This document shows positions 1-8,956 of a stretch of 64,000 nt of DNA, piece by piece. Below the pieces are notes generated by a model that worked only from the letters and a program-made list of their open reading frames with translations, was not told where the DNA came from and searched no databases. A program made the translations under genes and the position numbers. The DNA comes from Solirubrobacter phytolaccae (lineage in GTDB: Bacteria > Actinomycetota > Thermoleophilia > Solirubrobacterales > Solirubrobacteraceae). Where the stretch lies: the NCBI RefSeq assembly GCF_027587195.1, contig NZ_JAPDDP010000025.1, positions 1-64,000 on the forward strand, given 5' to 3'. The stretch's first letter is position 1; each line of letters starts with the position of its first letter.

Positions 1-491
1 TTGGCCTCCGACTTGGCGAGGCCGGGCGGGGCGACGGCGGGCGCGCTGTGGGTGGGCCCGGCCTGGGCGACGAGCGACGCGCCGGCTCGCCTTCGCCGCG
101 CGTGCGCGCCGAGGCCCAGGTCGCGCTCGGTGCCGCGCTGCGCCGCGCTGGCGACAAGACGGCTGCGCGTGAGCAGCTCGCCCGCGCCCGCGACCTCGCC
201 GCGCGCGCCGACCTCACCGCGCTCGCCACGCACGCGGCCGAGGAGCTGCTCAAGGCCGGCGGCCGCCCGCGCCGGGTCGCGGTCGAGGGCGTCGCCGCGC
301 TCACCCCGGCCGAACGCCGCACCGCCGAGCACGCCGCCCGCGGCCTCTCCAACCGCGAGATCGCCGAGACCCTGTTCGTGACCCGCAAGACCGTCGAGTT
401 CACGCTCGGCAACGTCTACGCGAAGCTCGGCATCCGCTCCCGCACCGAGCTCGCGAGCGCGCTCGACTCGGGTGCGGACAACCGCACCTAG
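1..491 (+). CDS. LuxR-family transcriptional regulator, C-terminal part (5' end outside window)
   Basis: The reading frame is open to the left edge (first complete codon at base 3), so this is the 3' end of a longer gene. The visible part has an alpha-helical, alanine/arginine-rich stretch of the TPR-like kind found before the DNA-binding domain in large AAA/LuxR regulators. A LuxR/GerE helix-turn-helix follows, with the motifs LTPAERR, GLSNREIAETL and TRKTVEFTLGNVYAKLG, and the gene stops shortly after LASALDSG. The role would be DNA-binding transcriptional control. The signal domain and any ATPase domain lie upstream and cannot be judged. An internal GTG at 48 is in frame but is unlikely to be the true start because the frame stays coding-like upstream. 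Confidence 0.8.
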   Translation, partial: GLRLGEAGRGDGGRAVGGPGLGDERRAGSPSPRVRAEAQVALGAALRRAGDKTAAREQLARARDLAARADLTALATHAAEELLKAGGRPRRVAVEGVAALTPAERRTAEHAARGLSNREIAETLFVTRKTVEFTLGNVYAKLGIRSRTELASALDSGADNRT

Positions 492-551
492 GGGCGATTC
501 CGGGGCGGGTCCCCATTCCGAGGGGGTGCGGCGATCGGGAGTCTGGATCGC

Positions 552-1853
552 ATGCTCCGACTCCTCACCGCCGCAGCCCTCGCCGGGGCGCTCGTCGTAC
601 CGGCAAGCGCGGCCGCCGACTCGATCGTGTACATCGACCAGGGCAACGTCTGGTCCGCCAAGGGCGACGGCTCGCACAAGGTGCAGCTGACCGAGGGCGG
701 TGGCTGGCACTCGCCGACGCAGGCCGACGACGGGACGGTCGCGGCCGTCCAGGGCGGTGGGCCGATCAGCGTCATGGCTCGCGACGGCCGGCCGCTCCGG
801 ACGATCACGACGACCTACCAGAAGTCGAGCAACGCGGGGCAGTTCACGCCGCGGCCGATCGAGCTGTCCTTCTCGCCCGACGGCTCCAAGCTCGCGTACG
901 TCTACACGGGCTACTTCTGCAACGTGGTCGCGACCTGCGGCGTGGTCACCTCGACGTTCTACACGCGCGCCGACGTCACGACCGCCACGCCCGTGGACGT
1001 GTACGGCAACCAGTTCGACGTCGCGCATCCCGAGTGGATCACGAACGAGCGCACGCTCGTGTTCGGCGGTCACGGCTCGCAGGTGTCGATCGACGACCTC
1101 GGTCCCGGCGACTACTCGCACCAGGCGTGGATGACGCCGAACGCCGACCAGGGCGACGGTGAGCTCTCGCGCGACAACAAGAAGCTCGCGACCACGTTCT
1201 TCTACGGCAAGGACACGCTGATCGCCTTCTTCGCGGTGAGCGGCGATCCGAAGACCCAGACGCCGCCCGCGCAGCCGCAGCTCGCGTGCCAGACGAGCGC
1301 GGGTGACGAGCAGCACGCCGACCCGTCGTGGTCGCCCGACAGCCGCAGCGTCGCGTTCCAGAGCGCGAAGGGCATCGAGATCGTCAGCTTCAGCTCCGTC
1401 GTCGCCGGCACGTGCGACGTCGCCGGCGAGCGCATCCTGACCGCGACCGGCAGCGAGCCCGACTGGGGCCAGGCCGATCCGCCCGCCGCGCGCTACGCGC
1501 CGCTCACCGGCACCACGCCGACGCCGACGCCCACGCCCACGCCCCCGGGCAGCACCCCGAATCCCGCCCCGCCCGCGAACCCCGGCAAGCCCACGCTTAC
1601 GATCTCCACTGCCAAGGCCACCCGCGCTGTGCTGCGCAAGGGCCTGACGATCAAGGTCAGCGTCCCCGCCACCGGCAAGGTCACCGCGAAGCTCGTCGAC
1701 GGCAAGAAGACCGTCGCCACCGCCAAGGCCACCGCGCGCACACCCGGCGCCCTGACCCTGCGCCTCAGCAAGACCAAGTCGCGCGCCAAGCGCCTCACCC
1801 TCGCCGTCACCGCCGGCGGCGTCACCGTCAACCGAAAGCTCACGATCCGATGA
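552..1853 (+). CDS. Secreted TolB/PD40-like beta-propeller protein
   Basis: 433 residues with a signal peptide (MLRLLTAAALAGALVVPASAAA) followed directly by DSIVYIDQGNVW, the first strand of a WD40-like PD40 propeller. Blade signatures recur, for example LSFSPDGSKLAYV near 110 and PSWSPDSRSVAFQS near 260. A Thr-Pro/Pro-rich linker (about residues 318-350) leads to a C-terminal beta-sandwich-like segment rich in Lys/Thr (TLTISTAKATRAVLRKGL), a tail type shared with the protein at 8953-10149. The family is extracellular or periplasmic with no assigned catalysis; a binding or scaffold role is an inference. The stop overlaps the start of the next gene as ATGA. Confidence 0.8.
   Translation: MLRLLTAAALAGALVVPASAAADSIVYIDQGNVWSAKGDGSHKVQLTEGGGWHSPTQADDGTVAAVQGGGPISVMARDGRPLRTITTTYQKSSNAGQFTPRPIELSFSPDGSKLAYVYTGYFCNVVATCGVVTSTFYTRADVTTATPVDVYGNQFDVAHPEWITNERTLVFGGHGSQVSIDDLGPGDYSHQAWMTPNADQGDGELSRDNKKLATTFFYGKDTLIAFFAVSGDPKTQTPPAQPQLACQTSAGDEQHADPSWSPDSRSVAFQSAKGIEIVSFSSVVAGTCDVAGERILTATGSEPDWGQADPPAARYAPLTGTTPTPTPTPTPPGSTPNPAPPANPGKPTLTISTAKATRAVLRKGLTIKVSVPATGKVTAKLVDGKKTVATAKATARTPGALTLRLSKTKSRAKRLTLAVTAGGVTVNRKLTIR
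1512..1545 (+). repeat. ACGCC(C/G) microsatellite encoding Thr-Pro linker
   Basis: A run of six-base units, acgccg then acgccc, encodes alternating Thr-Pro residues in the linker of the propeller protein. It looks like a coding low-complexity linker that could vary in copy number by slippage, not a regulatory element. Confidence 0.6.
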
Positions 1854-2260
1854 CCCGCACCTTCCTCGGCGCGACGACCGCCGCCGCCGCGCTCGCCCTC
1901 ACCGCCGCCCTGCAGCTCACGCACGAGCAGTCGAGCGAGTCGACCACGATCGGCGGCACCCAGCACCTGATCGTCGCGCTGCTCTCCATCACGCTGCTCG
2001 CGCTCGTCCCCGTCATCCACCGCCTCGGCAAGCTGGGCGCGCCACGCGTCGCGCTCGTCCCGATCGTCGCGCAAGTCATCCTCGGCGCCCTCGCCACCGT
2101 CTCCAACGTCAAGGGCGAGGACCCGAGCTTCTTCGCCGCCGTCGCCGCCCCCGCCAACCTGGCGATCCTCGGCGGGTGGATCGCGCTCGCGGTGATCCTG
2201 CGCCGCCGCGAGGCGATCCCCACCTGGCCTTCGCCCTGCCGCTGGCCTACGTCGGGATGA
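1850..2260 (+). CDS. Small integral membrane protein, apparently frameshifted near its 3' end
   Basis: The ATG overlaps the stop of the propeller gene (ATGA), implying translational coupling. The product as read is 136 residues with hydrophobic segments at about 7-23, 42-57, 65-83 and 100-118, so it is a small multi-pass membrane protein of unknown function. After the basic segment RRREAI near base 2218 this frame becomes non-membrane-like (PTWPSPCRWPTSG) and stops. The frame one base back reads on as HLAFALPLAYVGMIPASQAG, which looks like another transmembrane helix. A single missing base in the CCC run at 2218-2221 would join the two. It may be a sequencing error or a real mutation. Confidence 0.55.
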   Translation: MTRTFLGATTAAAALALTAALQLTHEQSSESTTIGGTQHLIVALLSITLLALVPVIHRLGKLGAPRVALVPIVAQVILGALATVSNVKGEDPSFFAAVAAPANLAILGGWIALAVILRRREAIPTWPSPCRWPTSG

Positions 2261-2376
2261 TCCCCGCGTCGCAGGCCGGCGGCGGGTTCGTCAGCGCTTT
2301 GCTCTGGCTGGCGATCGCGGCGCGCGAAGCGTCACCCGCGTGGTCGTCACGAGCGGTTTCGCACCCGGCGGCCTGA
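2218..2376 (+). pseudogene. Displaced 3' segment of the membrane protein gene (other side of frameshift)
   Basis: Read in the frame starting with the codon CAC at 2221, this stretch encodes a hydrophobic helix (LAFALPLAYVGMIPAS) and a second one (FVSALLWLAIAA). It then runs into the 3' end of the convergent giant gene and stops at 2376. There is no start codon with a ribosome-binding site of its own, so it is best explained as the missing C terminus of the gene starting at 1850. Confidence 0.5.
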
Positions 2377-5300
2377 GCGTCACCACGAGCTGCACCTTCA
2401 GCTTGCGCTGCTTCTTGAGCTTGGAGCGCATCGCCTTCCCGAGCTTCACCTTGACCGTCTTCGACTTGCCCGGCTGGAGCTTGAACGAGCTCCGGCCGAG
2501 CACCGCGGACGTCTTGCCCACCTTGCGGCAGCCCTTCGGGTCGCAGATCTGCACGTCGCCCGTGCACGCGTTGGAGGCGTCGCGCGGGCACGTGATCGTG
2601 ACCGGCACGTAGCCGCGCGGGTCCGGCTCGCAATTGCTCCGGCAGGTGGTCCGCGGGCGGTCGTTGCCCCGGTTGGGACGCGACGGACCGGGTGTGGGAG
2701 CGGGCGGCGGCGGCGCGACGTACGTCATGACGAACGTCTCGGTCGCCGGCGCCGACACGTTGCCGCCCTCGTCGGTGCCCGTGTAGGTGAGCGTGATCTC
2801 CGCCGACGCGGGCTCGGCGTAGCTGAACGTCGTCCCGGTCAGCGTCCCCCGGTCCGGCGGGGTGACGATCTGCGTCGTCACGGGCCCGCCCTCGGGGTCG
2901 GCGCACTCGAGCCGCGCCTCCGTCTGGAAGGGCACGCGGTAGTCCGAGCGGCGGGACCTGCACACGGGCGCGAGGTCGTCGACCTTGACGGTCAGCACCG
3001 CCTCGTCGGACCGGTCGTGGCCGTCGCTCGCGCGGAAGCGGATCGCGTCCTCGCCACGCACCGCACCCGCCGCGTATCGGCCTGCGCCGTCGGCATCGAC
3101 CGTCAGCTGCCCGAGCTTCGGCGGGCCGGTCACCTCGACCGTGACGCCGTCACCGTCCGGGTCGCTGCAGCGCAGCGCCACGTCCACCCCACCGCCCGGC
3201 TTCGCGTACGCCGTGCCGCCGGCGCAGACCGGCCTGCGGTTCTCCGGCCCGCGCTCGGAGAAGCGGACGAACCGCGCGAGCACGCCGTCGCGCGCCGTCC
3301 AGACCTCGCCGGCCCGGAACGCGAACCCACCGCCCGCGTTCCCGTCGCCGCAGCGGCTCGTCTCGGTCTCGGCGATCACGCACTCACCCCCGGTGAGCGC
3401 GCCGCCCACGCCGCGGTGCAGCGCCAGCACGCCACCGCCGCGTGCGCCCGCGTAGAGGTCCTTGCCGTCCGGTGAGAGCTGCAGGCCGCGGAGCCCACCG
3501 AGGGCCTCCACCCGCACCGGGCACGCCGTCTCGGCGAGCCCCGCGTCCTGCACGCACCCCTCCCTGACCCCCAACTCGTGTGACAGCACCGCGACGCGAT
3601 CCTCGCCGCTGACGTAGACCGCCTCGGGCGTCACCTCCACGTCGCCGGCGCCGCCGAAGTCCGTCGCGCACGCCGCGCACGCCGTCGGCCACAGCCGGCC
3701 GTCGTCGTCACGCTGCAGCGCCATCAGCCCGGCGTCGGTGCGCACGAGCCACTTCCACCCCGGCCCCGAGCCGAACGCCGCCTCGGCGTCGTTGCCCCAG
3801 CTCGCGTTCAGCGGTAGGCACGGCGCCTCGGCGAACTCGCCCTCGTCGTAGCAGCGGTCGTCGGACAGCGTGCCGTCCCCGGCGCGCGCGAAGGTCACGA
3901 TCCGCCCCGTCGCCCCGTCCTCGGCGTCGGGAACGGCGAGCAGCTGCGACCCGTCCGCGCGCAGCTCGGTCCGGCCTTCGGTGACCCGGTCCAGGTTGTC
4001 GATGGCGTCCAGCCCCGGGCAGCTCGAGATGCCGTTGTAACACGCGACCTGCGTGAGCTTGCCGGTCTGCGGATCGCGCTCGTGGACCTGCAGCCCGGTG
4101 GCGCGCCCCGTCCCCGCGTGGCGCGTGAGCAGGTAGAGGAAGCGCCCGTCGGGGCTGAACGTCGACGCCACGATCCACACCCGCGAGCGCATGCGCCCCT
4201 CGCAGCCCGCGATGCGCTCGAGCAGCGCGATGCACTGGCGCACGGCCGGCGTCTCGCCGTGCTCGAGCACCACGAGCCGGTCCTCCCCGATCACGTACAG
4301 GAACCGGTCGTCGGGCGAGAGCACCGTGGTCGGCTCCCCCAGCCCGGGCGCGGTGTTCTGGCACGCGCTGAGCGGCCCGCGGTCCTCCGAGACGCAGCCG
4401 AGGTAGTCGAGCTGCCCGGGCTGCGCGGGAGCGTCGTCATCGGCGATCACGACCTCCGCCGCGGTCCGGGCCAGCGTCCCACCCTCGGCCGTCAGCGCCA
4501 GCGTGAAGCGCTCGGTCTCCTCGACCAGGCGGTCGCCGCGCACGGACACGTCGATTGCCGCCGACTGCTGGCCCGGCTCGATGCGCACGGCGCCCTCGGC
4601 CGCCGTGAAGTCGTCCGCGGTCGCGGTCCCCGGCACCGTCGCGTAGCGCACGGTCACCGGCCGTCGCCACGTGCGCGGCAGGGTGAGCTTGACCCGCGCC
4701 TTGACGGCTGCGCGGTTACCCTCCTGCACCCGCGCGTCGGCCACGCCGACGACGATCTCGGTCGGCAGCGGATCGAAGTCCAGCACGACGCGGTCGTCCT
4801 CGAAGTCACCGTCGTTGCCGGGAGTCGAGTCGGGATCGGCCTGGTCGGCGTGCTCGATCTCCGCCTTCAGGGCGCGCGCCCCCTCGGTCCCGGGAACGGC
4901 CTTCAGCGCCAGGGTGGCGGAGGAGCGCTTCGCGAGCGACTCGACCGACCACACGCCGTCGGCGTACGTGCCGGCGGAGGCCTCCGCGGACGCGAGCGTC
5001 CAGCCCTCCGGCACCGGGACCCGCACCCGCAGCCCGGTGGCCGGGAGCGGGAAGTCGTTGTGCAGCGTCGCCGTCAGCGTCACCGGCCGCCCGATCGCCG
5101 GGTCCGGGTCGTCGGCCTCGACCTTCAGCGACAGGTCACGCTCGGTGATCAGCTCCAGGCACGCGTCGCCGATCCCGTCCGCGTCGGCGTCCTCCTGCCC
5201 CGGGTTCGCCCGCTGCGTGCAGTTGTCCTTGGTGTTGACGGTCCCGTCGTGGTCGCTGTCGGTGACGGCCATCAGCCGCGCGAGGTCGCTGTCGAGCCCG

Positions 5301-8300
5301 TCCGCACGGCGCGCGGCCGCGTCGTAGCTCGTCTGCACGGAGCGCATGTCCAGCTGCAGGTTCGACCAGTCGTCGTAGCCCTCGAGCTCGTCGAGCCGGC
5401 TCTCGGGCTTCTGGCACTCCTGCATGCTCGTGTCGGGCGTGCCGTCGGGGTCGTTGATCGAGGCGCTCACGCCCACGTCGTCCGTGTCGCCGTCGTGGTT
5501 CCAGTCGATCGGGCGGATCACGGACTCCAGCTCGGGCCGGCAGACGTCGAAGTCCGTGTCGTAGACCATGCGGACGGTCTCCAGCCACGCCGGGTCGCCC
5601 CCGGCCCGCAGGCCGTCGGGTTCGCTGAGCGAGCGCTCGTCCAGGGTCGGCAACGCCCGCCGCGAGTAGTCGAGCGGCCGCTGCCAGGAGAAGTTCGGGA
5701 ACGTCAGCGACGGGTTCATCACGCTCAGGTAGTTGGGCGCGAACTCGCGGCCCGCGTGCTCGAGGCCGAGCGTGTGCCCGAGCTCGTGCATGAGCACGGA
5801 AGCGTGCACGCGCGCGCGGCAGAGGTCCGGGCGCACGCAGTGGCTGACGCCGCCGGCCATGTCCTGCACGTGCGGATCGCCCCACTTGGCGACGCCGATC
5901 GCCAGCGCGTCGCCGCCGGCGGCCTGCCCGGCGTCGTAGCCGGCGAGCTCGTCCGTGAAGACGGCGTAGCGATAGGCGAGGCCGCGCGCGCCGAGGCGGG
6001 CGAAGCAGTAGCGCGCGTCGCGTTCCCACTGGGTGCCGAAGCTCCCGTCGCACTCGTCGACGAGGTTGCCGTAGCGCAGGTCGCGCAGGTCGTCGCGCTT
6101 CTCCGGGCCGCGCTCGGCGACCCGCAACGGCTCGTCGAGCCGGTCGAGCTCCTCGTCGAGCTCCAGGTGCAGGCGGATCGGGTGCGGCGCCTCCTCGAAG
6201 GCCTCTTCGACCATGTCCAGCGCGAGCCGGGACGGCGCGGCGTCGGCGCCGAGCCCCCAGAAGGCACCCTCCGTGTAGTCGATCTCGACATGGACGTCAC
6301 GCTCGTGCTCGTCCGCGTCGTAGAGCTCCATGTCCACGGTGCCGTCGGCGTCGTAGTCGATGCCGTCGGTCTCCCAGTCGTCGCAGAGCGCGTCGCCGTC
6401 CTGGTCGGAGGTGCCGTCGTGCGCCGAGCACACCAGCGAGGCCTCCGAGGTGCGGCCGTAGCGGTCGATGACGAGCGCCATGTAGCTCGCGTGCGGTGCC
6501 TGGGTGCGCAGCACGAAATTGCCGCGCTCGTCCGGGAAGGCCGTGCCGATGAAGGTCCCCGAGCGGGCGCGCTCGGCCTCCGGCGCCTGTGCGTCGGTGA
6601 GGCCGTAGAGGTCGACCCGGGCCTCGTGGTCGAACCCGGCGGTCAGCTCGCCCGTGATCGCGACCTCGTCGGTCTGCGGATCACGCATGCCGCGCACGCC
6701 CGCGGCGGTGTTGAGGAGGTCGTCGGCATCGAGCGGGTCGAGCGCGTCGGGCCCTTCGCGGCCGAGGTCCACGGCCTGGCCTTCGTTCTCGACGAACTGG
6801 TTGCCGCGGACCGTGACGGGTTCCTCGTCGCCGGGAATCTCCACGCCAGGTCCGCCGTTGCGCGCGATCACGTTGCAGCGCTCGACGCACCCGCTCAGCG
6901 GATGCTCCTCGGCGCCCCAGCCGATGACGATCTCCTCCGCGAGCGTGCCGACGCTCACCCCGGCGAACGCGTTGCCGTCGATCTCGTTGCGCGTCAGCTG
7001 CACGCGCTTGGCACCCAGCAGGTCGACGCCGTCGCTGCCGTTGTCATCGATGTCGTTGTCGTCGATGGTCGTGTCGACGGCGTCATAGACATGCACGCCG
7101 TCGCCACGGTTCTGGCCGACGGCGTTGCCGCGGACGACCGTCTCGGCCACCTCTTCCTCGATCTCGATGCCGTGGCTGCGGTTGTCGGTGACGAAGTTGT
7201 GCTCGATCGTGATCCTGCTCGGGACGTCGGCGCCCTCGACGCTCTTGGCGACGATCCCGGGACCGTCGTTCTCCTTGACCTGGTTCGCGCGGATGACGAG
7301 CTCGCTCGCGTTCTCGACGGCGCCGATTCCCGGCCCGCCGTTGCCCGCGACCACGTTCTCCTCGATCACGTTGCCCGTGCCGCCGCTGAGGATCCCCGCC
7401 TCGTCGTTGCCGATCGGCCGGTTGTCGTAGCCCGGGCCGATCTTGTTCCCCTGCACGCGGACGTGCTCGGCGTGCTCGAAGAGCATCACGCCCCGCTGGT
7501 TGCCGGAGATGACGTTGCCGTGGCCGGGCGTGCCGACCCGGACGTCCACGGGCGACTCGGGCAGCCCCTCGTCCTCGCCGACCGCGACGCCGACGTCGTT
7601 CGGCAGTGCCTTGAAGCCGGGCAGGTCGGTGCCGACGAGGTTGCGCTGGAGCTTGACGTCCTCCACCCCGCCGAACACGCCGATCCCGACCTGGCTGCCC
7701 GAGCTGAGGTTGCCCTTCGTCGCCGTCTCGCCGCCGATCGTCGTGCGCACCGGGTGGTCCCCGTCGGTGTCGGCGATGACGACGATCCCGGCCTTGGCCT
7801 TGCGCAGCGGGTTGCCCATGTAGTCGACGGTGGCGCCACCGGTCGGGTCGGTGCCGACGAGGTTGCCCTCCACGCGCGTGTCGGTCGACGCCGCGCGCAC
7901 GGCGATGCCCGCTTCGGCGCTGCCGGCGACGATGTTCCCCCACGCCTCGTCGCCGCCGCCGACCAGCGTGTCGTGGGCGCTCAGGACGTCGATGCCCGTC
8001 CGGTTGCCGGCGCTCTTGCCCATCGCGTCCGTGCCGAGGCCGGTCGCGGTCAGCCCGATCCAGTTGTTGAAGACCGACGTCTTGGTGGCCTCGATGACGC
8101 GCACGGCCTGGTCGCTACCGACGATCAAGTTGCCGGCGACGAGCGTGTTGTCGGCCGCGCCGAGCGACGCGTTCGCTGTGACCAGGATGCCGTTGGCCTC
8201 GTTGCCGATCACGGCCAGGCCGGACGGGTCGCTGCCGACGTAGTTGCCGTGCACGAGGTTCGCGATCGAGCGCGAGCCCGTGACCAGCATGCCGTTCCAG

Positions 8301-8956
8301 CTGCCGCTGATCGTGTTGCGGGTCCTGGCCGTCGCGCCGCCGATCGTCGCCTGGATCGTGCTCTGCACGTAGAGGCCGACGATCGCCATGGCGCCGGTGT
8401 CCACTCCGAGCGAGTCGAGCCCGAGGCGGTTGCCCTGCACGAGCGTCGAGTCGGCGCCGGTGAGGCCGAGCTGGACGCTCGGGAAGCCGTGGATCGCGAG
8501 CCCGCGGATCTCCGAGTTGGGCGCGCGGACGTCGAGCCCGTACGGCCGGACGACCCGGATCGACCCGCCGTGGCTGCCCGGGTCGGGGATCGGCACGTCC
8601 GCGCCGTCGATCTCCACGACCGGCATGCCCTCCTCGGGATGGGCCGCGGATGCCGACCAGCCGTCGATCAGCACCGCGTCGGTCACGGCGGGCAGCGCCG
8701 TGCGCGGCTTGATCCGGGCGAGGATCAGGTCCAGGTCGAACTCGATCGTGTCCTTGCCCGGCTGCACGTTCGCGGTCTGGATCGCGGCGCGCAGCGTGCA
8801 GTCGCCCTCGCCGGGCTCGGTCTCGCACACCCCGGTGCCGTTGGTGTGGTCGGCGTCGTCGAGGGTCCCGCCCTGGTTGACGACGATCGTGTCGGCCGCT
8901 GCTGCCGGCGCGGTCAGCGCGAGCAGGGACAGCGCCAGCAGCAGCGCGCGCTTCAC
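2291..8956 (-). CDS. Giant secreted multidomain protein: CSLREA, parallel beta-helix, metalloprotease-like, DUF11, Calx-beta, propeller
   Basis: 2,221 residues. The GTG at 8956 was chosen because it gives a clean signal peptide (MKRALLLALSLLALTAPAAAA) and a GTGA overlap with the upstream gene. Order: CSLREA-like motif around residues 22-65 (CTLRAAIQTAN); right-handed parallel beta-helix repeats about 90-740 with many GN.I.G/V.GN steps; a segment with the zinc-protease motif HELGHTLGLEH at 1057-1067 and a Met-turn-like SVMNPS near 1080; a thrombospondin type-3-like Asp-rich stretch (1229-1269); a DUF11-type domain (1274-1355); a Calx-beta domain (1398-1507); a seven-bladed-propeller-like region (about 1516-1906); two Ig/cadherin-like domains (to about 2085); and a basic C-terminal domain shared in style with the neighbouring propellers. 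It is likely a surface or released protein; adhesion plus proteolysis is inferred. Confidence 0.85.
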   Translation of the reverse strand: MKRALLLALSLLALTAPAAAADTIVVNQGGTLDDADHTNGTGVCETEPGEGDCTLRAAIQTANVQPGKDTIEFDLDLILARIKPRTALPAVTDAVLIDGWSASAAHPEEGMPVVEIDGADVPIPDPGSHGGSIRVVRPYGLDVRAPNSEIRGLAIHGFPSVQLGLTGADSTLVQGNRLGLDSLGVDTGAMAIVGLYVQSTIQATIGGATARTRNTISGSWNGMLVTGSRSIANLVHGNYVGSDPSGLAVIGNEANGILVTANASLGAADNTLVAGNLIVGSDQAVRVIEATKTSVFNNWIGLTATGLGTDAMGKSAGNRTGIDVLSAHDTLVGGGDEAWGNIVAGSAEAGIAVRAASTDTRVEGNLVGTDPTGGATVDYMGNPLRKAKAGIVVIADTDGDHPVRTTIGGETATKGNLSSGSQVGIGVFGGVEDVKLQRNLVGTDLPGFKALPNDVGVAVGEDEGLPESPVDVRVGTPGHGNVISGNQRGVMLFEHAEHVRVQGNKIGPGYDNRPIGNDEAGILSGGTGNVIEENVVAGNGGPGIGAVENASELVIRANQVKENDGPGIVAKSVEGADVPSRITIEHNFVTDNRSHGIEIEEEVAETVVRGNAVGQNRGDGVHVYDAVDTTIDDNDIDDNGSDGVDLLGAKRVQLTRNEIDGNAFAGVSVGTLAEEIVIGWGAEEHPLSGCVERCNVIARNGGPGVEIPGDEEPVTVRGNQFVENEGQAVDLGREGPDALDPLDADDLLNTAAGVRGMRDPQTDEVAITGELTAGFDHEARVDLYGLTDAQAPEAERARSGTFIGTAFPDERGNFVLRTQAPHASYMALVIDRYGRTSEASLVCSAHDGTSDQDGDALCDDWETDGIDYDADGTVDMELYDADEHERDVHVEIDYTEGAFWGLGADAAPSRLALDMVEEAFEEAPHPIRLHLELDEELDRLDEPLRVAERGPEKRDDLRDLRYGNLVDECDGSFGTQWERDARYCFARLGARGLAYRYAVFTDELAGYDAGQAAGGDALAIGVAKWGDPHVQDMAGGVSHCVRPDLCRARVHASVLMHELGHTLGLEHAGREFAPNYLSVMNPSLTFPNFSWQRPLDYSRRALPTLDERSLSEPDGLRAGGDPAWLETVRMVYDTDFDVCRPELESVIRPIDWNHDGDTDDVGVSASINDPDGTPDTSMQECQKPESRLDELEGYDDWSNLQLDMRSVQTSYDAAARRADGLDSDLARLMAVTDSDHDGTVNTKDNCTQRANPGQEDADADGIGDACLELITERDLSLKVEADDPDPAIGRPVTLTATLHNDFPLPATGLRVRVPVPEGWTLASAEASAGTYADGVWSVESLAKRSSATLALKAVPGTEGARALKAEIEHADQADPDSTPGNDGDFEDDRVVLDFDPLPTEIVVGVADARVQEGNRAAVKARVKLTLPRTWRRPVTVRYATVPGTATADDFTAAEGAVRIEPGQQSAAIDVSVRGDRLVEETERFTLALTAEGGTLARTAAEVVIADDDAPAQPGQLDYLGCVSEDRGPLSACQNTAPGLGEPTTVLSPDDRFLYVIGEDRLVVLEHGETPAVRQCIALLERIAGCEGRMRSRVWIVASTFSPDGRFLYLLTRHAGTGRATGLQVHERDPQTGKLTQVACYNGISSCPGLDAIDNLDRVTEGRTELRADGSQLLAVPDAEDGATGRIVTFARAGDGTLSDDRCYDEGEFAEAPCLPLNASWGNDAEAAFGSGPGWKWLVRTDAGLMALQRDDDGRLWPTACAACATDFGGAGDVEVTPEAVYVSGEDRVAVLSHELGVREGCVQDAGLAETACPVRVEALGGLRGLQLSPDGKDLYAGARGGGVLALHRGVGGALTGGECVIAETETSRCGDGNAGGGFAFRAGEVWTARDGVLARFVRFSERGPENRRPVCAGGTAYAKPGGGVDVALRCSDPDGDGVTVEVTGPPKLGQLTVDADGAGRYAAGAVRGEDAIRFRASDGHDRSDEAVLTVKVDDLAPVCRSRRSDYRVPFQTEARLECADPEGGPVTTQIVTPPDRGTLTGTTFSYAEPASAEITLTYTGTDEGGNVSAPATETFVMTYVAPPPPAPTPGPSRPNRGNDRPRTTCRSNCEPDPRGYVPVTITCPRDASNACTGDVQICDPKGCRKVGKTSAVLGRSSFKLQPGKSKTVKVKLGKAMRSKLKKQRKLKVQLVVTLRPPGAKPLVTTTRVTLRAPRSPARAKR

